Source of the DNA: Hydractinia symbiolongicarpus
Taxonomy: Eukaryota; Cnidaria; Hydrozoa; Anthoathecata; Hydractiniidae
Direction of reading: 5' to 3'
Assembly (NCBI RefSeq): GCF_029227915.1
Contig: NC_079876.1
Span: 13,392,001-13,456,000, forward strand
DNA length: 64,000 nucleotides
In this document: in pieces, positions 17,477 to 28,775 of the stretch
Layout: each line of letters begins with the position of its first letter
Numbering within the stretch: position 1 is the first letter of the stretch
Translations under genes and position numbers: made by a program
The notes under the pieces: model-generated
Database searches by the model: none
What the model was told of the DNA's origin: nothing
The model's input: only the letters and a program-made list of their open reading frames with translations

Positions 17477-17947
17477 TCAGATCCGAGGGTATTCCAATCT
17501 CACATACAAGCACGCATGTTTCGACTTCCTGAGCTGAGTCTTGATGCTCTCCCAATCCAAGATCATGTTGGTTTCCTCATCCACCAGCTTTATATCTGAC
17601 CTCTCGTGGGGATACCACATAAACAACTGCTTCTTTTGACTTTCATCGCTTATCAAGTCATCAATGATGAAGAGCGTCTCTTCTCCCGCTAGGAGCTTTG
17701 ATAGTTGCTCGATTCAGTACAAGATTTGATCACCCGGCTCTATAAGGAACACGTAGTCATCTTGCCACAGACTTGGTCTATCGAGATAGGTCTTATTCCA
17801 CCGAATAGTGGGGCAGAGTATAACTATATTGTTGAAATGGTACCTGTATTCATTATCAAGGAGATTCAGGAACCTCTGCGTTTTCCCGCAGCTTGTAGGT
17901 CCTGTGAAGATTGCGGTATGCGGGTCTTTTACAATATCTAGAGTCAT
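17477..17947 (-). pseudogene. packaging-type (FtsK/HerA-A32) ATPase, broken
   Basis: The N-terminal part has a clean Walker A (TGPTSCGKT, about residues 15-22). The same frame meets a TGA at 17714-17716, then reads on with a Walker B-like LFIIDDL and stops near 17477. Between the Walker B and the following FMWYPHER segment the chain is much shorter than expected for the family, as though about 35-40 residues were lost. Genome-packaging ATPases of this class are hallmark genes of Polintons and related viruses. One nonsense codon plus an internal deletion make this copy non-functional. Confidence 0.75.
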
Positions 17948-17991
17948 TTATTTGTGTTTGCCAGAGTGGCAAACACAAACCTTGTAGGTAC

Positions 17992-18243
17992 TTACTTAGG
18001 TTTTGGCACGATGGAGGCAGGAATCCACCCTTTGCTTACAGCCATCTCACGACTTCCCCGCCCGGTCGTGAAGTAGGCCACCATCTTCATAACGTCGCTG
18101 GTATCTAGCCTGGTACTGGGGCTCGTTATCCCGAGGAATCTCTTGCCAACCATGGCATATGCAAAGGTAAAGCCCAGGTCGACGACAGTTTCATAGAGCA
18201 TGTCAATGATTTCTTTCTCTTTGGGGGTCACATTAGAACTCAT
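17992..18243 (-). CDS. Polinton-region small protein, 83 aa
   Basis: Intact frame starting MSSNVTPKEKEIIDML. It has a mildly hydrophobic middle (VVDLGFTFAYAMVGKRFLGI) and a second half ending in SKGWIPASIVPKPK. It starts 45 bases after the ATPase start region and is followed upstream by the membrane protein at 18258, giving a tight gene cluster. Possibly membrane-associated; no function assigned. Confidence 0.5.
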   Translation of the reverse strand: MSSNVTPKEKEIIDMLYETVVDLGFTFAYAMVGKRFLGITSPSTRLDTSDVMKMVAYFTTGRGSREMAVSKGWIPASIVPKPK

Positions 18244-18257
18244 GTTTATATTATTGA

Positions 18258-18638
18258 TTATCGCATGTGAAAAAAGTCGGTATCGGGCTGGGCTGTGGGT
18301 TTTTGCTGAGGCGCACGTTCCCCTCCGGATCCTCCAGGCGATGGCTCCGGTGTTTCGGCGGGCTGCGGAGACGCTGCGGACTTTTTACGAAAAATATAAT
18401 ATGCCCCTCCTACACAGGTGAGTATAGCAACAAGGCCTCCACTAATGTATACACTGCCTGACTGTACAGAACTCACCCCAGAAGAGGTTTTGACCGTAGA
18501 TTTTACTGTACCCTCTTGTTGCTTCAGATCTTCCTTCCTCTTCTTCATCAGTGCCGTCAACTTGTGACCCTGTGTGACTCTCCCGGGGTGCTTTACTGGT
18601 ACTGTATCTACTCTCTCTTCTTTTTGAATAACGCTCAT
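18258..18638 (-). CDS. Polinton-region single-pass membrane protein, 126 aa
   Basis: Intact frame. A basic N-terminus (VKHPGRVTQGHKLTALMKKR) is followed by a linker, one membrane segment at about residues 66-86 (VYISGGLVAILTCVGGAYYI) and a Pro/Gln-rich tail. It lies 15 bases from the neighbouring 83-aa gene in the same direction. Likely a virion or membrane component in the ancestor, inferred from context only. Confidence 0.55.
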   Translation of the reverse strand: MSVIQKEERVDTVPVKHPGRVTQGHKLTALMKKRKEDLKQQEGTVKSTVKTSSGVSSVQSGSVYISGGLVAILTCVGGAYYIFRKKSAASPQPAETPEPSPGGSGGERAPQQKPTAQPDTDFFHMR

Positions 18639-18893
18639 TTATTGTAACTCGAGAGAGTTACAAAAATCACTTCACTCTAGCTAGCCTTCAAACCTTCCCT
18701 GCCGGCGTATTTTATCCTATTCATATGTGGAGCCCTCATTAAACTACATGCTTGTGGTGGAAATCGATCAGCCGCTGGTGTCAAAATCACTAGACCGCGT
18801 GCGTAACAGTCTCCGTAAACAGCGCACCTGTCTGCATACCGTGCTCGTACTCTGCTTTTGCACAGGACCTCATTGTTTCATCTATCAACTATT

Positions 18894-19500
18894 TCACGAT
18901 TGTCCATGTGTATCTTCGATAGACTGTTGCCCATTGTTTTGTTGTTCTTCATCATTTTGTTCTTTATCTACCTTGGACATGGAGAGTTGGCAGTGGTTTA
19001 CAGTATGCGCAGCAATAAGCAGAGGTGCTAGGAGCTTTCCAAAAGCTGAATACACAAGGATCCCCAAGTCAGCCATACTGTCCCTGATGATAGGGTCCTC
19101 TTTCAGATCTTGGCGTAAAGCTTCGGGACTGTCGAGAGGTACTACGTTACTTATAGCCTTGGTGTACATACTTATCGCGTGGGTTGACAGTGCCTTCGCT
19201 GTTTTGAGCCTTTTTCCTGGATTTCACGCTGGATGTAGTCAGTATGTATTTTGTCGATCCCCTCAGGTGATGCTTTGTCAACAAAACCTTCTGTGCATTT
19301 CTTGGGTAGAAGGTGCTGTTTACCTGGCGCTTGTCTATATGTTTTTCACGTTGCTAAAGGGCTTCTGCGGGAGTATCAACAACATCAAAAATTACAGCTA
19401 ATGCACTCATTCTTTTTATTACATGTCTGCATCGATAGAAACAAGCAAGTAACAAGATGTATGTAAGGAGTATAGCGATCAGCAACAATACGTCCAACAT
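18894..19500 (-). pseudogene. Polinton-region membrane protein, frameshifted
   Basis: Starts at 19500 with a strongly hydrophobic segment (VLLLIAILLTYILLLACFY), then MSALAVIFDVVDTPAEAL, then TAG. Further pieces continue in other frames: STFYPRNAQKV, then FVDKASPEGIDKIHTDYI, and finally a clean frame from 19169 to 18894 with MADLGILVYSAFGKLLAPLL and a Gln/Asp-rich tail. At least three breaks are needed. The N-terminal hydrophobic piece might have been a separate small gene. Confidence 0.5.
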
Positions 19501-19568
19501 TTATTGAGACCCTCTGGTAAAGGTGGTGCATCACAACACCTTTGAAATCATATGGTAAAGTGCGCTAA

Positions 19569-20052
19569 CTATTTGGTGATGAATCGGTTGCCCTTGGACT
19601 GATTATCCCTAATCCACATCGGTGGAATGTTGGTGTAGTGCAACCTCGCAAGTTGTACCTCCTTGCTGGGAGTAACACCATTTTCTCGATATTTAAGTGG
19701 CACCTTATGATCGAAATTCCACTGCCCTCGGTTCCCCCAATTCATACCTTCCGTGAACTGAGTCTGGATGTGCCCTATAAATGTGACAATATTACAACCG
19801 AGATACTCCGTGGAGGCTATCTTGGTATCACGGGTTAGAGCACGGTGAATCCTGTTTAAAATTAGATGATACTTACACCTGGCGAAATCGCATATATCGT
19901 TTTTGATGATGGCATTTGTTTCGTTCCTTTGACGCTTTATCACTATCAATGCATCTTATGCATCTTTTTGTTCGTTGGCCGTTACGTTTGTCGATCTTGA
20001 AGTTGTTTATTGTAAAAGAGCGATTACAGTGTGAACAGCACTTTACATCCAT
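19569..20052 (-). pseudogene. HNH-type zinc protein of Polinton island, frameshifted
   Basis: From 20052 one frame gives a zinc-finger-like start (VKCCSHCNRSF, then RCIRCIDSDKA). Another frame, about 19945-19569, gives the second half with FTEGMNWGNRGQWNFDHKVP. The DH.VPL core preceded by a GQW.. segment resembles HNH-family endonucleases and related proteins in large DNA viruses. A frameshift between about 19900 and 19950 separates the two. It lies between the polymerase gene and the membrane-protein cluster. Confidence 0.5.
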
Positions 20053-20187
20053 TTTTTTACGTTGTTTTGTACAGTAGCACTATACAAAACTTGGACATGC
20101 TACAAGCTCTCCTTAGCCGCTAAGCGATAATGGCCCCTGGCGAGCGTTGATATCTGGCCTGGTTGCACTATCCGTTTGTCATCTACC

Positions 20188-23100
20188 TTATCGAGCTACA
20201 GCTTGTTCACTTCCTGCGTGTAGATTTGATGCCCCCTTGTTTTGGATACAGACCCAGGTTTTGTAGATGTCAATACCATCCTCCAGACAGCGCCGATAGT
20301 CCTCAAAGCTGATGGATTTCTTCGTGACGCACTTCTTCACACCTATCGCTTTGCGATCGTCACCCTCTTTCGTGAGACTCTTGTATGCATACAGCTTAGC
20401 TCTCAGAGTGATGAATTCTGTCATGATTTTACCGTTAGCTCGTTTTTCATTAGACCCACGACCTTCTTGTTTTTGCCGATGAGGAGACGTCTGTTGTCAT
20501 CTTTGCTGTAGGCACTCGTGTCAAAACATGTCTACATCATCGGCAATATCACGGTAAAAGTCCTCCGTTCTTATGTGATAGACGAAGGAATCGGTATCCG
20601 CAACTTGTTACCGTATTTGGGCTGCATATATTCATAGTGGAAGTTGTACATCACGATTTTCGAGTTGTCCAAGATGGCTTGACCAATATACACCGGTTTG
20701 TTCATCTTTACCTCTGTTTTACACATTTCCACACCCATGAGGTGGCTGCTGAAGTAGTTACCATCTTTGAAATTGGGCTTCATGATGAGCTTTGTGTACT
20801 TCTTTTCGTTTGTAACCAACTGGATGTTGTGATGGTTCCTCAAGTTCTCCTTATAGAAGTCCTTCTCGAACTCGTTTTGGCGGCCGTTCTAAGCCCCGTG
20901 TTGTGGTCGATATAACCCCTCAGCCATGGTTTCTGGTTAAACTGGATGACTCTATACACCTTCTTAAGCTCGAGCCCATGCTTTAAAGCTTGATGAAGGG
21001 CTTTGATATGTACCACGTACTTCCGTTTGTGTTCGAGGTTTGGTATTAGTTTCTCGACCCTGTGAACCACCTTGCGGTCCGATAGGAAAGGTAGCTCATT
21101 GTGCTTTTCATGTAGGCTCTTTAGATAATCGATATCAACTTCCAAGATGTATCCATGCTTGTTGTCAGCGACGAGCTTCTCGATCCTCTTCTCTGTAAAT
21201 GTCTCAACATTCGACAGCCATTTGAATCCATGCGTGGGTAGATTTTAACGCATGGCCCAGCCATATAAATTGTTGGCATCGGGGTACTGCAAGTATGACC
21301 ACTCAACCTCTGGATCGTATTGATCCCCCATGTACCTGTTGTTGGCTTTGGCATACCTGTGCACGGCTTGAGTTATACCACCTCGAATACCTTTTTCAAA
21401 CATCAGAAGCATATCGGGATCCGTAAGATTTCTGTGTACTTGAGTGCTGCTTTCCATGCTAAGCCGGGTGCGCTGTAGAAATGGGCAGGATCGAGCTTGT
21501 AGTTCTCCTGGCATACACTTCGAAAGCTCTGGAAGATGTCAGTCAATAGCAGGACGTCCGCAACAAGTACATATCATGGTAGTCACCCATGTTGACCTCA
21601 GCACCCTTTGGATTGATGACATTCCAGACTTTTTGAGCGTGTTCGTAGTCTTCGTCGCTGATCCCCTTCGTGTTCAACTTGCTATAGAAGGCCTCCTTGG
21701 GAGGTAGCTCAGTCTCTTTGAATCGTCGCCAGCCATCCATGTACTTATACATGGATGGCTCATACATCATACATGGGTATACACCTCTTCTGCGCATGAG
21801 TTTAAAGATGTCATCCTTGGCGAAATACCAACGGAGATTTTTGCACTGTTCATCATCGAGGTTGCTTGCCAATTTCTCCAAGCTTGATGCCATGAATCCA
21901 CAGCTGTCTATGAACCTGATCTCGATCTTCTTGTGCGTTTCGCCATCACCGTACCCCATGCCTGCAATGGGTACGGTGATTTTCACGTTGAAGGAGATAT
22001 ACTTTTCTGTGTATTCAGCGATGAAACTAATGTCCTGGGTATCATACTTCTCCCCAGTTCTCGAATGAACAAGTGGGCGTCGTACCCTCAAAGATTGTGG
22101 AAGATCACGGGTACGTGGCCGGGTATCTTGCATTTGAGATTGCAGGTGTTGTGCGCGGCACCTCTGTATAGACCTGTGTAGTGACAGTGGTCTCGAACTT
22201 TGCGGTTCTTTAAATCATCGTTAAATGATTTCATCCAGATGTGACATGTCTTTGCCGCTTCGTGCTCTCTTTGTAACACCTCCGTTAGGGGCAGCATGTC
22301 ATGCTGTGGGAAGGTAGCGTAGAGCCGCTTTACCTCATCCTCCAGGTGTTGAACGAACATCTTCACACAGTCCTTACCACGGTATCTCTGCAAGGGATAT
22401 GATATATCACCATAGGCGAAGGTACTATATGTACACCAACCACATGGTACGTGCTTGTTCAGCTTTTTCGTCTTGGTCTTTCTCTTATCTTCCGTCATTG
22501 GAACGAGCAGAGATTCGAAATCCGCATAGATGGTGAAGGGTACTGCTGCTGACCATCCTTGTAGTAGAACCACTTTTCCTTTTCGCTTGTCATCGTGATC
22601 TTGAACGCTTCGTTATCCCTGCAGTAGGTATAGTGCTTGTCTCTCGATTCGATTGTTGGAAAGGATTGCAAGCAGTTCATACAGAAGTGCATCTTTGCAT
22701 GATTCTTTGATGTCTCGCTACCCAGGAGCCGTGAGAGATTTTTGATGGTTATATAATGACTCTTTTTATCGTCCGTGAGGAGTAGCAGATTAACCTGTTT
22801 CTCGCGTCCGTTGTGTGTAGATCGACGCAGGATATTAAAAGTCTTCCCCGTCACGTACAAGACGTTCACCGCGATGTCTGTGTTGTTCTTCTCGAATTTG
22901 GTGATATCCTTGATGCTTGTGGGAAACTCGATGCCCTACCAGTTATAGCGCTCCGCATATGGTCTCAGCTTGCTGATTTTCCGTGGATCGCTAGTTATAT
23001 CATCATGATGCAGAGCAGCTATCATGCTAGACTTGAAACACTCCTGGTCCTTGTTCGCGGGGTTAGTGATGGCCTTTTTGGGTGGCTATCCACTTGGGTG

Positions 23101-24237
23101 CTTCGATATATGAGGAACCCCTTGTTAGTCGTAGCTTATGGAAGTCCACGTCGAGATGCATGATTCGACCGATCGTGAAGCCACTTTTCGGCAGCGCTGG
23201 GTTCTCCACATGCGTTTTGACTTGGGCAAACATCGTATCTACCACCTCGTCCACGACGGTACCTTGAAAGACCGGTGTCATGTTGCTATGGAAGACCTTA
23301 TCAACTTCGATAAACTCGTTAGTACCCTCCACTAGCTTCTTCCATAAAATCCAGAGGGAGCACTGCACCTTAGCAGACCCCATGTCTTTAACCTGCTTCT
23401 CAACCAGGGTTTTTACGTGTGATCGCACCATTCCCAAGTACCCATCGACATCCGTACCGTCTATGCCAGGGATGCGGAAACTTTGGAAGGTTCTATGGTG
23501 AGCATGCTTATGTTCCTGAGGAGTGAAGTCTTGGTTCGGCTGCTGCTCGTCTTCAGCATCCCTTGCCTCTTCTTGGACTTCACCCATCAGAGTCTTTCCT
23601 GCCCCATCATAAAGAGCAAGGATGCGATTTTTTACTGATGCATATATACCTTGCACCGACTTTCTAATACCCTCTGGTACATAGTTCACAAGCCAGTCAG
23701 ACCACTCTCGCAGCTTACTCTTGACTACTGGACGTGTCCTCGCCATCTCTTGGCGTTCAAAGACATTGATGACTTCAGGTATGGGGAGTCGAGGTTCAAT
23801 CTTGCTCTTAATAGGACGGGTTTTTGTCATTTCTTGACGTTCGAATATATTCAAGACCTCTGGTGTAAATGCCAAGCTCGTCCCCAGCGCATTTTGTCTC
23901 TATTTTTTACTGAACGTCTCGCCGTTCAGTAAAAAAAAAAGAAACAAAAGGCGCTGGGGACGAGTTTGGTGTAAATGCTTGTGACCTTGATTCTGGAGCA
24001 GGAACAGGTCTTGGGTGTGCCTGTAATAAAGCAACAAGGTCGGCTTTGCGTAGCTTGGAATAGCCCGTAAGCCCACAGGTTTTCGCGATAGCGTGGAACT
24101 GTTTCACAGTATGTGTATTTATCTTTATTGTATAGATTTTTGATGTCAATCAATAAAATTTCTAGCACGGTCGTATTTTGAGTAAGGAACTCTTCCCTAC
24201 TCGCTTGCGCAATCTCTATTTTTGTTGATGTCAGCAT
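20188..24237 (-). pseudogene. protein-primed family B DNA polymerase (Polinton type), multiply broken
   Basis: Recognisable in order: a SAP-like motif (GYSKLRKADLVALLQ, about 24050); the pre-polymerase region (23872-23063); a Cys/His finger (HFCMNCLQSF, about 22680); the exonuclease I motif YADFESLL (about 22520); an HNH-like RDHCHYTGLYRGAAHNTC (about 22170); PAHFYSAPGLAWKAA (about 21460); the polymerase motif A region YPDANNLYGWAM (about 21270); and a C-terminal part ending near 20188. Frame changes occur near 24130, 23070, 22560, 22120, 21555, 21420, 21240, 20860, 20527 and 20440. TAG is at 22936-22938. A 94-bp hairpin element is inserted at 23873. Motif B is missing and motif C is cut, so the enzyme cannot work. 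Confidence 0.85.
23861..23978. mobile_element. 94-bp hairpin MITE with 12-bp target duplication
   Basis: TGGTGTAAATGC at 23861-23872 is repeated exactly at 23967-23978. The intervening 94 bp is almost wholly palindromic: CTCGTCCCCAGCGC at the left, GCGCTGGGGACGAG at the right, with inner arms ACTGAACG / CGTTCAGT. It interrupts the SAP-to-polymerase part of the polymerase pseudogene, so it arrived after that element. The end sequence resembles words near 11529 and 14751. Confidence 0.9.
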
Positions 24238-24650
24238 TATTCCCGTTAGTCGCTATTGCGCATGCGTGGGATTTTATCGGAAACGGATTTGGTCGGAATT
24301 GGGATTTCGGATTTCGGGATTTCGGGGATTTCCCTTGTCGTCGTCGTCGACTGCGCTAGAACGAACATTTTCCTATCTCTAAAACAATGGCTAAAATGAC
24401 CGCCGACGTCACGTACCAGCGCCAAAAAACCATTGCCGGGCCGCCAAAACTTCCCCCGAAACGCCTGTCGACCCCTGATAAAACGCACGCCGACAAAATG
24501 ATTGCCAGAATGTGGCACCGACCCCCTCCCCCCACCCCTCCTGAGGATACATAGCACCGCCGAAAAACGACCCCTGGATTCATTTACAGCATATAATTTT
24601 TCGGATTGGCGGATTACCACTGGGATAACATGAATATAAGATGGCGTGTA
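24238..24650. other. GC-rich non-coding right flank of the Polinton-like island
   Basis: Contains short GGATTTCGG-type repeats (24297-24335) and C-rich stretches. Open frames of 75-124 codons here lack motifs and are judged spurious. Composition drops to AT-rich after about 24650. Confidence 0.5.
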
Positions 24651-26036
24651 ATGGGGGAAAAGAATCTGGTAAAAAATTCATAAAAGAAAATATGCAGGCA
24701 TTTCAGTTACACCTATTTTCGCATGTTGAAAATCGCGTTCCATTACGCCATCAGATTGTTGGCGTATAACATTAGCTAAGTTATTGAAAATCTAGCCGAA
24801 ACTTATGCAACAAAGTTCAGATTTGTTCCTGCCTTCTCCAGAGTGTTTGCAATCCCTCCTGAATGTAGCTAGCTATGGCTATTTTCTACTTCTAAATATT
24901 TTATGTTTGTCTAGGGTGTGACGACCATGTTTCAACAAAATAAGTATTAAAATTAACATTGGTAGTATAGCTACAAGATGCTAGCTCTTCTGGTGACTAT
25001 GGGCAGCGAGGAGAGCAAGACAAAAAAGAAACAGTAGTATCAACCAGAAGGGTTGACCTGACTGACAACTTATGTAACTGACAACCTAGTTGTAGCCAGT
25101 ATATATATTTACATAAGCTGCGTAGGTTGGGGAGATATGTATTTCAATACTGGACAGGTGGTAAAAGAAGTTTAGCGGTTTTATACAAAGTAAAAAATAG
25201 TTGAAGCCAGCCATTACGTGATTTCACTTTTCTCACTAACATTCTTCGTTTACTGGCAACATTGTATGGCTACAACCTGAATTTTCCCTATTTTATTGTA
25301 AAAACTGAAAGAAAACATCCTGAAATTTTATATATTGAAAACTAAAGATTAGAAACAACTGTTTTTTACTGAAATAGCAAACTCACCCTAATTTCTCTCT
25401 GCCTACATTTCAATTTATTTCATGATTCACACAATCATAAAGGCATGGCAAAATTGACAGCGTGATTGTTGGGTACATGTCATTACCCAAATTCGTTAAA
25501 TATGGCACCCGGAAATAAACAATTATAAATTCAATATATTAGTACCATTATTCCCAGGTCTAGTAAGTTTTAGACACTCAAAGTTTTAGAAAAGTCATAA
25601 CTGGGGCTGAATTTAAAATAAATAAAAAAAAGGATATGTTCTTTCGATCATGGTGATTAAGCCTTATGCCTATGATCTACAATTATTACCAATTGTACCA
25701 GTACTGAAACTACTGTACAGTACAGAACGGCCTAACATCAGTATATATTCTGAGCAGTGGTTTTATTGAAGAGTACGCTGTGGACATCTTTGGTGGCTCT
25801 CCATGACAGAGAGATTTCGAACCACCACCTAGTTACCAGCCCCCACTCACCTCCTTAACATCATTTTCTTTCCACCGTTCAGATATTTCGCTGACTTTTG
25901 ATTTTTCCTTATACAGAAGATTTTTTTTTGATCCTTGGCCAGCGAAAAAAAACATTTATCCTGGTATTTTCGACTGTTGTTAGTGCAATTCACAACAGCG
26001 CACCACAACATTATTCTGCCTCTCAACCTTACTGAA
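24651..26036. other. no gene recognised
   Basis: AT-rich. A pair of short inverted blocks (GATGGCGTGTAATGG at about 24639 and CCATTACGCCATC at about 24739) may be a small foldback. No exon chain was seen. Confidence 0.4.
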
Positions 26037-26950
26037 TCAGTCTTTTGCAGGAGAAGTGTGCGATCGCACGCGCACTCCTTGGCACGCGACTAAATCGTTT
26101 GTGATTAATCGCACGCCTGAAAAATAAATATTGAGTTTTAAAAATCAACATTTAAAATCCATTTTGTAGCGTGCGATGGCAGCCCTCGAAAGAATTTTTG
26201 GAGACTCGTCAGACAAAAACGTCCGATAGATTTCCGTCATGGTCGGACACTTTTAGATCTCAGAAATTATTGAAAAGTCCTGGTCCTTACTTAGTTAAAA
26301 GAACTACGTAGACATAAATCTCTTTTGCGTGGCCCCTTCGTCGTTGGTAACCAGGTCTTACACAAAAAATCCAGCCATGCGGTTCTTAACTAATGCGGAG
26401 GTGAACGCCGACGGAGCACGGATGAAGCAAGTCTGCAAAACTGCACTTACAGGCGGAATAGACATTTTATCATGGATTTAATTGTAGATAATCTTCAGGT
26501 CCGAATTTAATGGATTTATTCTTTATGCCTGTAAAAACGAAAACCACGTGCGGTGTAAATATTTTTGAAGTTTTGAGCCACGTGGATAAAGTTTTTTTTT
26601 TAACTTAAAACAAAGGATATTTTTGCCTATTTGCTTGTGATGACCTGAAAAGTGAACAATAAATATCAAAATGTATGTACAGTATAGTCATGCATACAAT
26701 TTCGGACATGTAGAAAAGGAAGCTAAGATTGAGAGAGTCGCCATACCCGTAGACGCTTGATCATCGTGTTTGGGGTTCACGATTTATAACGTCCCCCACT
26801 TTTCTACCGCAAAATGAATGCGCAACAAAAAATAACCCCGTGTCGTATTCGTAACATTCTTTGCACGTGCAGTTTACATCGCACGCGTTACATGATTTAC
26901 ACGTGCGAATCATCGCACACCTACTCAAATACTCCTGAAAAAGACTGTTG
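26037..26950. mobile_element. element with GC-rich inverted ends, about 0.9 kb
   Basis: Left end CAGTCTTTTGCAGGAG...GTGTGCGATCGCACGCG; the right end read in reverse complement gives CAGTCTTTTTCAGGAG...GTGTGCGAT...CGCACG. The interior has no long frame. Probably a non-autonomous DNA transposon; no target duplication was read. Confidence 0.6.
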
Positions 26951-27770
26951 AATGTGCGATCTGAGTCTAATGTCTCTGTGGCGGGACATCTAGTAAAGAG
27001 GAAACTAATTTTAAATTATTGATTGGTTGGCTTTTGAGTAGCTGGAAACAATTATGCAACCCTAATTCATATTGAACTTCAAGTTTTATTAGCGATTGCT
27101 TCTTACTTTGGTTCATACAGAATTAGCACAGTGTGTGTTTACCTTAAGGTTTAGACACATCTCTCGCCTTCGATTTTTTAATTCCAAATGAATAATTCAT
27201 AAAAAACGGTCTTTCACAATTCAGAGGGTAAAATTACCAAAATTTTTAAAAATATAATAAAATATCAGCCTGGCCCATGTTATTTTGGTCACTTCGGCGC
27301 GCTCCAGGTAAATATGTCACACGCGACATATTATTTCAGCCTCGCTTTAGTGCCTATCATCCACCATCCATATAAACAATCGAAGCGAGAGACTGCATGC
27401 TTTTTTTGTAAACAAGAATGAGATGTTGTTCAGTTGGTGTTAAGAAAGAAAACAAATAATTATTTATGTCTTTTATGTAAATTTGTTACAAGTAAGAATT
27501 TTTTGTCAAAATGTTAGTTGATTTTTAATCGGACAGTAGCTTTAAAGAAATGGGTTTGTTGGGGTAAGTTGAAAATATGAAAATCATAATGTTCATCATG
27601 TTTTCTTATATTACACAATCCCAATATTTTCATTTCCTAGATTCCATGGTATTCTTTTTATTAAAAACCTGATGGAATCAGTAAAAGTACGCTAAAAGCA
27701 TGGAATAGTTAATAAACAAACCCGTTATGTTCACTATTGTATGTGTGTTTGTGAGTTGAAGGTTGGAATA
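26951..27770. other. no gene recognised
   Basis: AT-rich spacer with a short CG-rich patch near 27290-27340 (GTCACACGCGACATATT). Nothing coding was identified. Confidence 0.4.
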
Positions 27771-28775
27771 TCAATAGAAGTTTTGCATCGCATCACAGTT
27801 TGCCAAGGTTAATCTTCCTCTTCCGCTCAAAGACTTCCCGTCAGATAGTTTTTTCCCTAACAATAACATAATTATAATGTATTCTACAATGTCGTTTTGA
27901 TAAGAATTACCTTTGTTGTCATTTATCAAGGATCGTAAACCCCAACCCATTCTTATCGTCACATGATTAGTGCACTCAGCCTTTTCAATGAAACAGAGTG
28001 GTCCATATGGAATATGATGAGCTGTCTCCATCCCCAATAAAAGGTCAATATCGCACTTCATTCAATTGCATGGATCGTTTGAACATCATCAATATCCCTT
28101 CAGATTCCATTTTTTTAAAAAAAAAGCAATGAAAATGACTGGTAACCATTTTACTGTGAAACAAAGATACATTGTGATAAATACCTGAAGGCTTCCATCA
28201 TGGTTGAAATAACACTCAAGTTCGTGCTGTATGTACCACTGTATATATGCCAATGTGTCTACTTCACCTCTTTTTTTCTTCCCATCCATGACTTTGCACT
28301 GTCTACAAGAGCTGCTCTTAAAAATAATATCTACCACTTGCGAAGTATTTTCCGCTATTGCTGATATAATTCCTATCTTGGCTAACCATCCTCTGCTGCT
28401 CCACAATCCATCGAATGAAGTTGTCACAGTTTGAGTTTCTGTATCATTATTTATAATAGCTTTGGCACTTTTTGCTGCTTCTCTCATATTTTTCTGCATC
28501 AAACTGAATGCTTTCTCCTCTATATACTTTGTGTGTTCTGAAAACGCAGGCTTACTGACAGGTTGCGATAGACCAAGGACACTGCAAAATTTTTCTAATC
28601 CTTTCCATCCTTTTCCTATGATTCTGCTTGCAAGCACACTTTTTCTATTAATATTGAAATCCTTTTCTGATTTTTCTGTTGTGTAAAATCTGCCATTGTC
28701 GATGTGGGTGATGCAACTTTCATTTGAGCAGTTGAAGCTCGGCTTTGTTGCTAATCCCGCCCTAAAATTAGATTT
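27771..28775 (-). pseudogene. Mutator-like transposase relic
   Basis: From about 28775 an open frame reads through a Cys motif (NCSNESC), KGWKGLEKFCSVLGL and the word TTSFDGLWSSRGW, then SSCRQCKV and CYFNHDGSLQ. That is the order typical of the Mutator-like transposase domain found in many animal genomes. A break at about 28180-28062 is followed by a second piece with FIEKAECTNHVTIRMGWGLR and LSGRGRLTLANCDAMQNFY, also typical. Roughly 60 residues expected between them are missing and both ends are incomplete, so it is a dead fragment. Confidence 0.7.

Larger units (their letters stand above)
15795..24650 (-). mobile_element. degenerate Polinton/Maverick-like element
   Basis: A block of minus-strand genes typical of these large virus-like DNA transposons: SAP-containing protein-primed family B DNA polymerase, HNH-type protein, small membrane proteins, packaging-type ATPase and a BRO/KilA-N-like protein. 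It is clearly GC-richer than its AT-rich surroundings, and that composition ends near 24.65 kb. Most of the larger genes are broken by frameshifts or stops. No integrase, cysteine protease, major or minor capsid gene was found, so it is an internally deleted or truncated copy. Terminal inverted repeats were not located and the outer borders are approximate. Confidence 0.85.

Noticed and set aside
18727-19401. Plus-strand 224-codon frame
   Set aside because: Runs antisense to recognisable Polinton proteins and has low-complexity hydrophobic content; a shadow.
24246-24620. Minus-strand frames of 124 and 75 codons
   Set aside because: GC-rich non-coding flank of the Polinton-like island; no motifs, overlapping alternatives in different frames.
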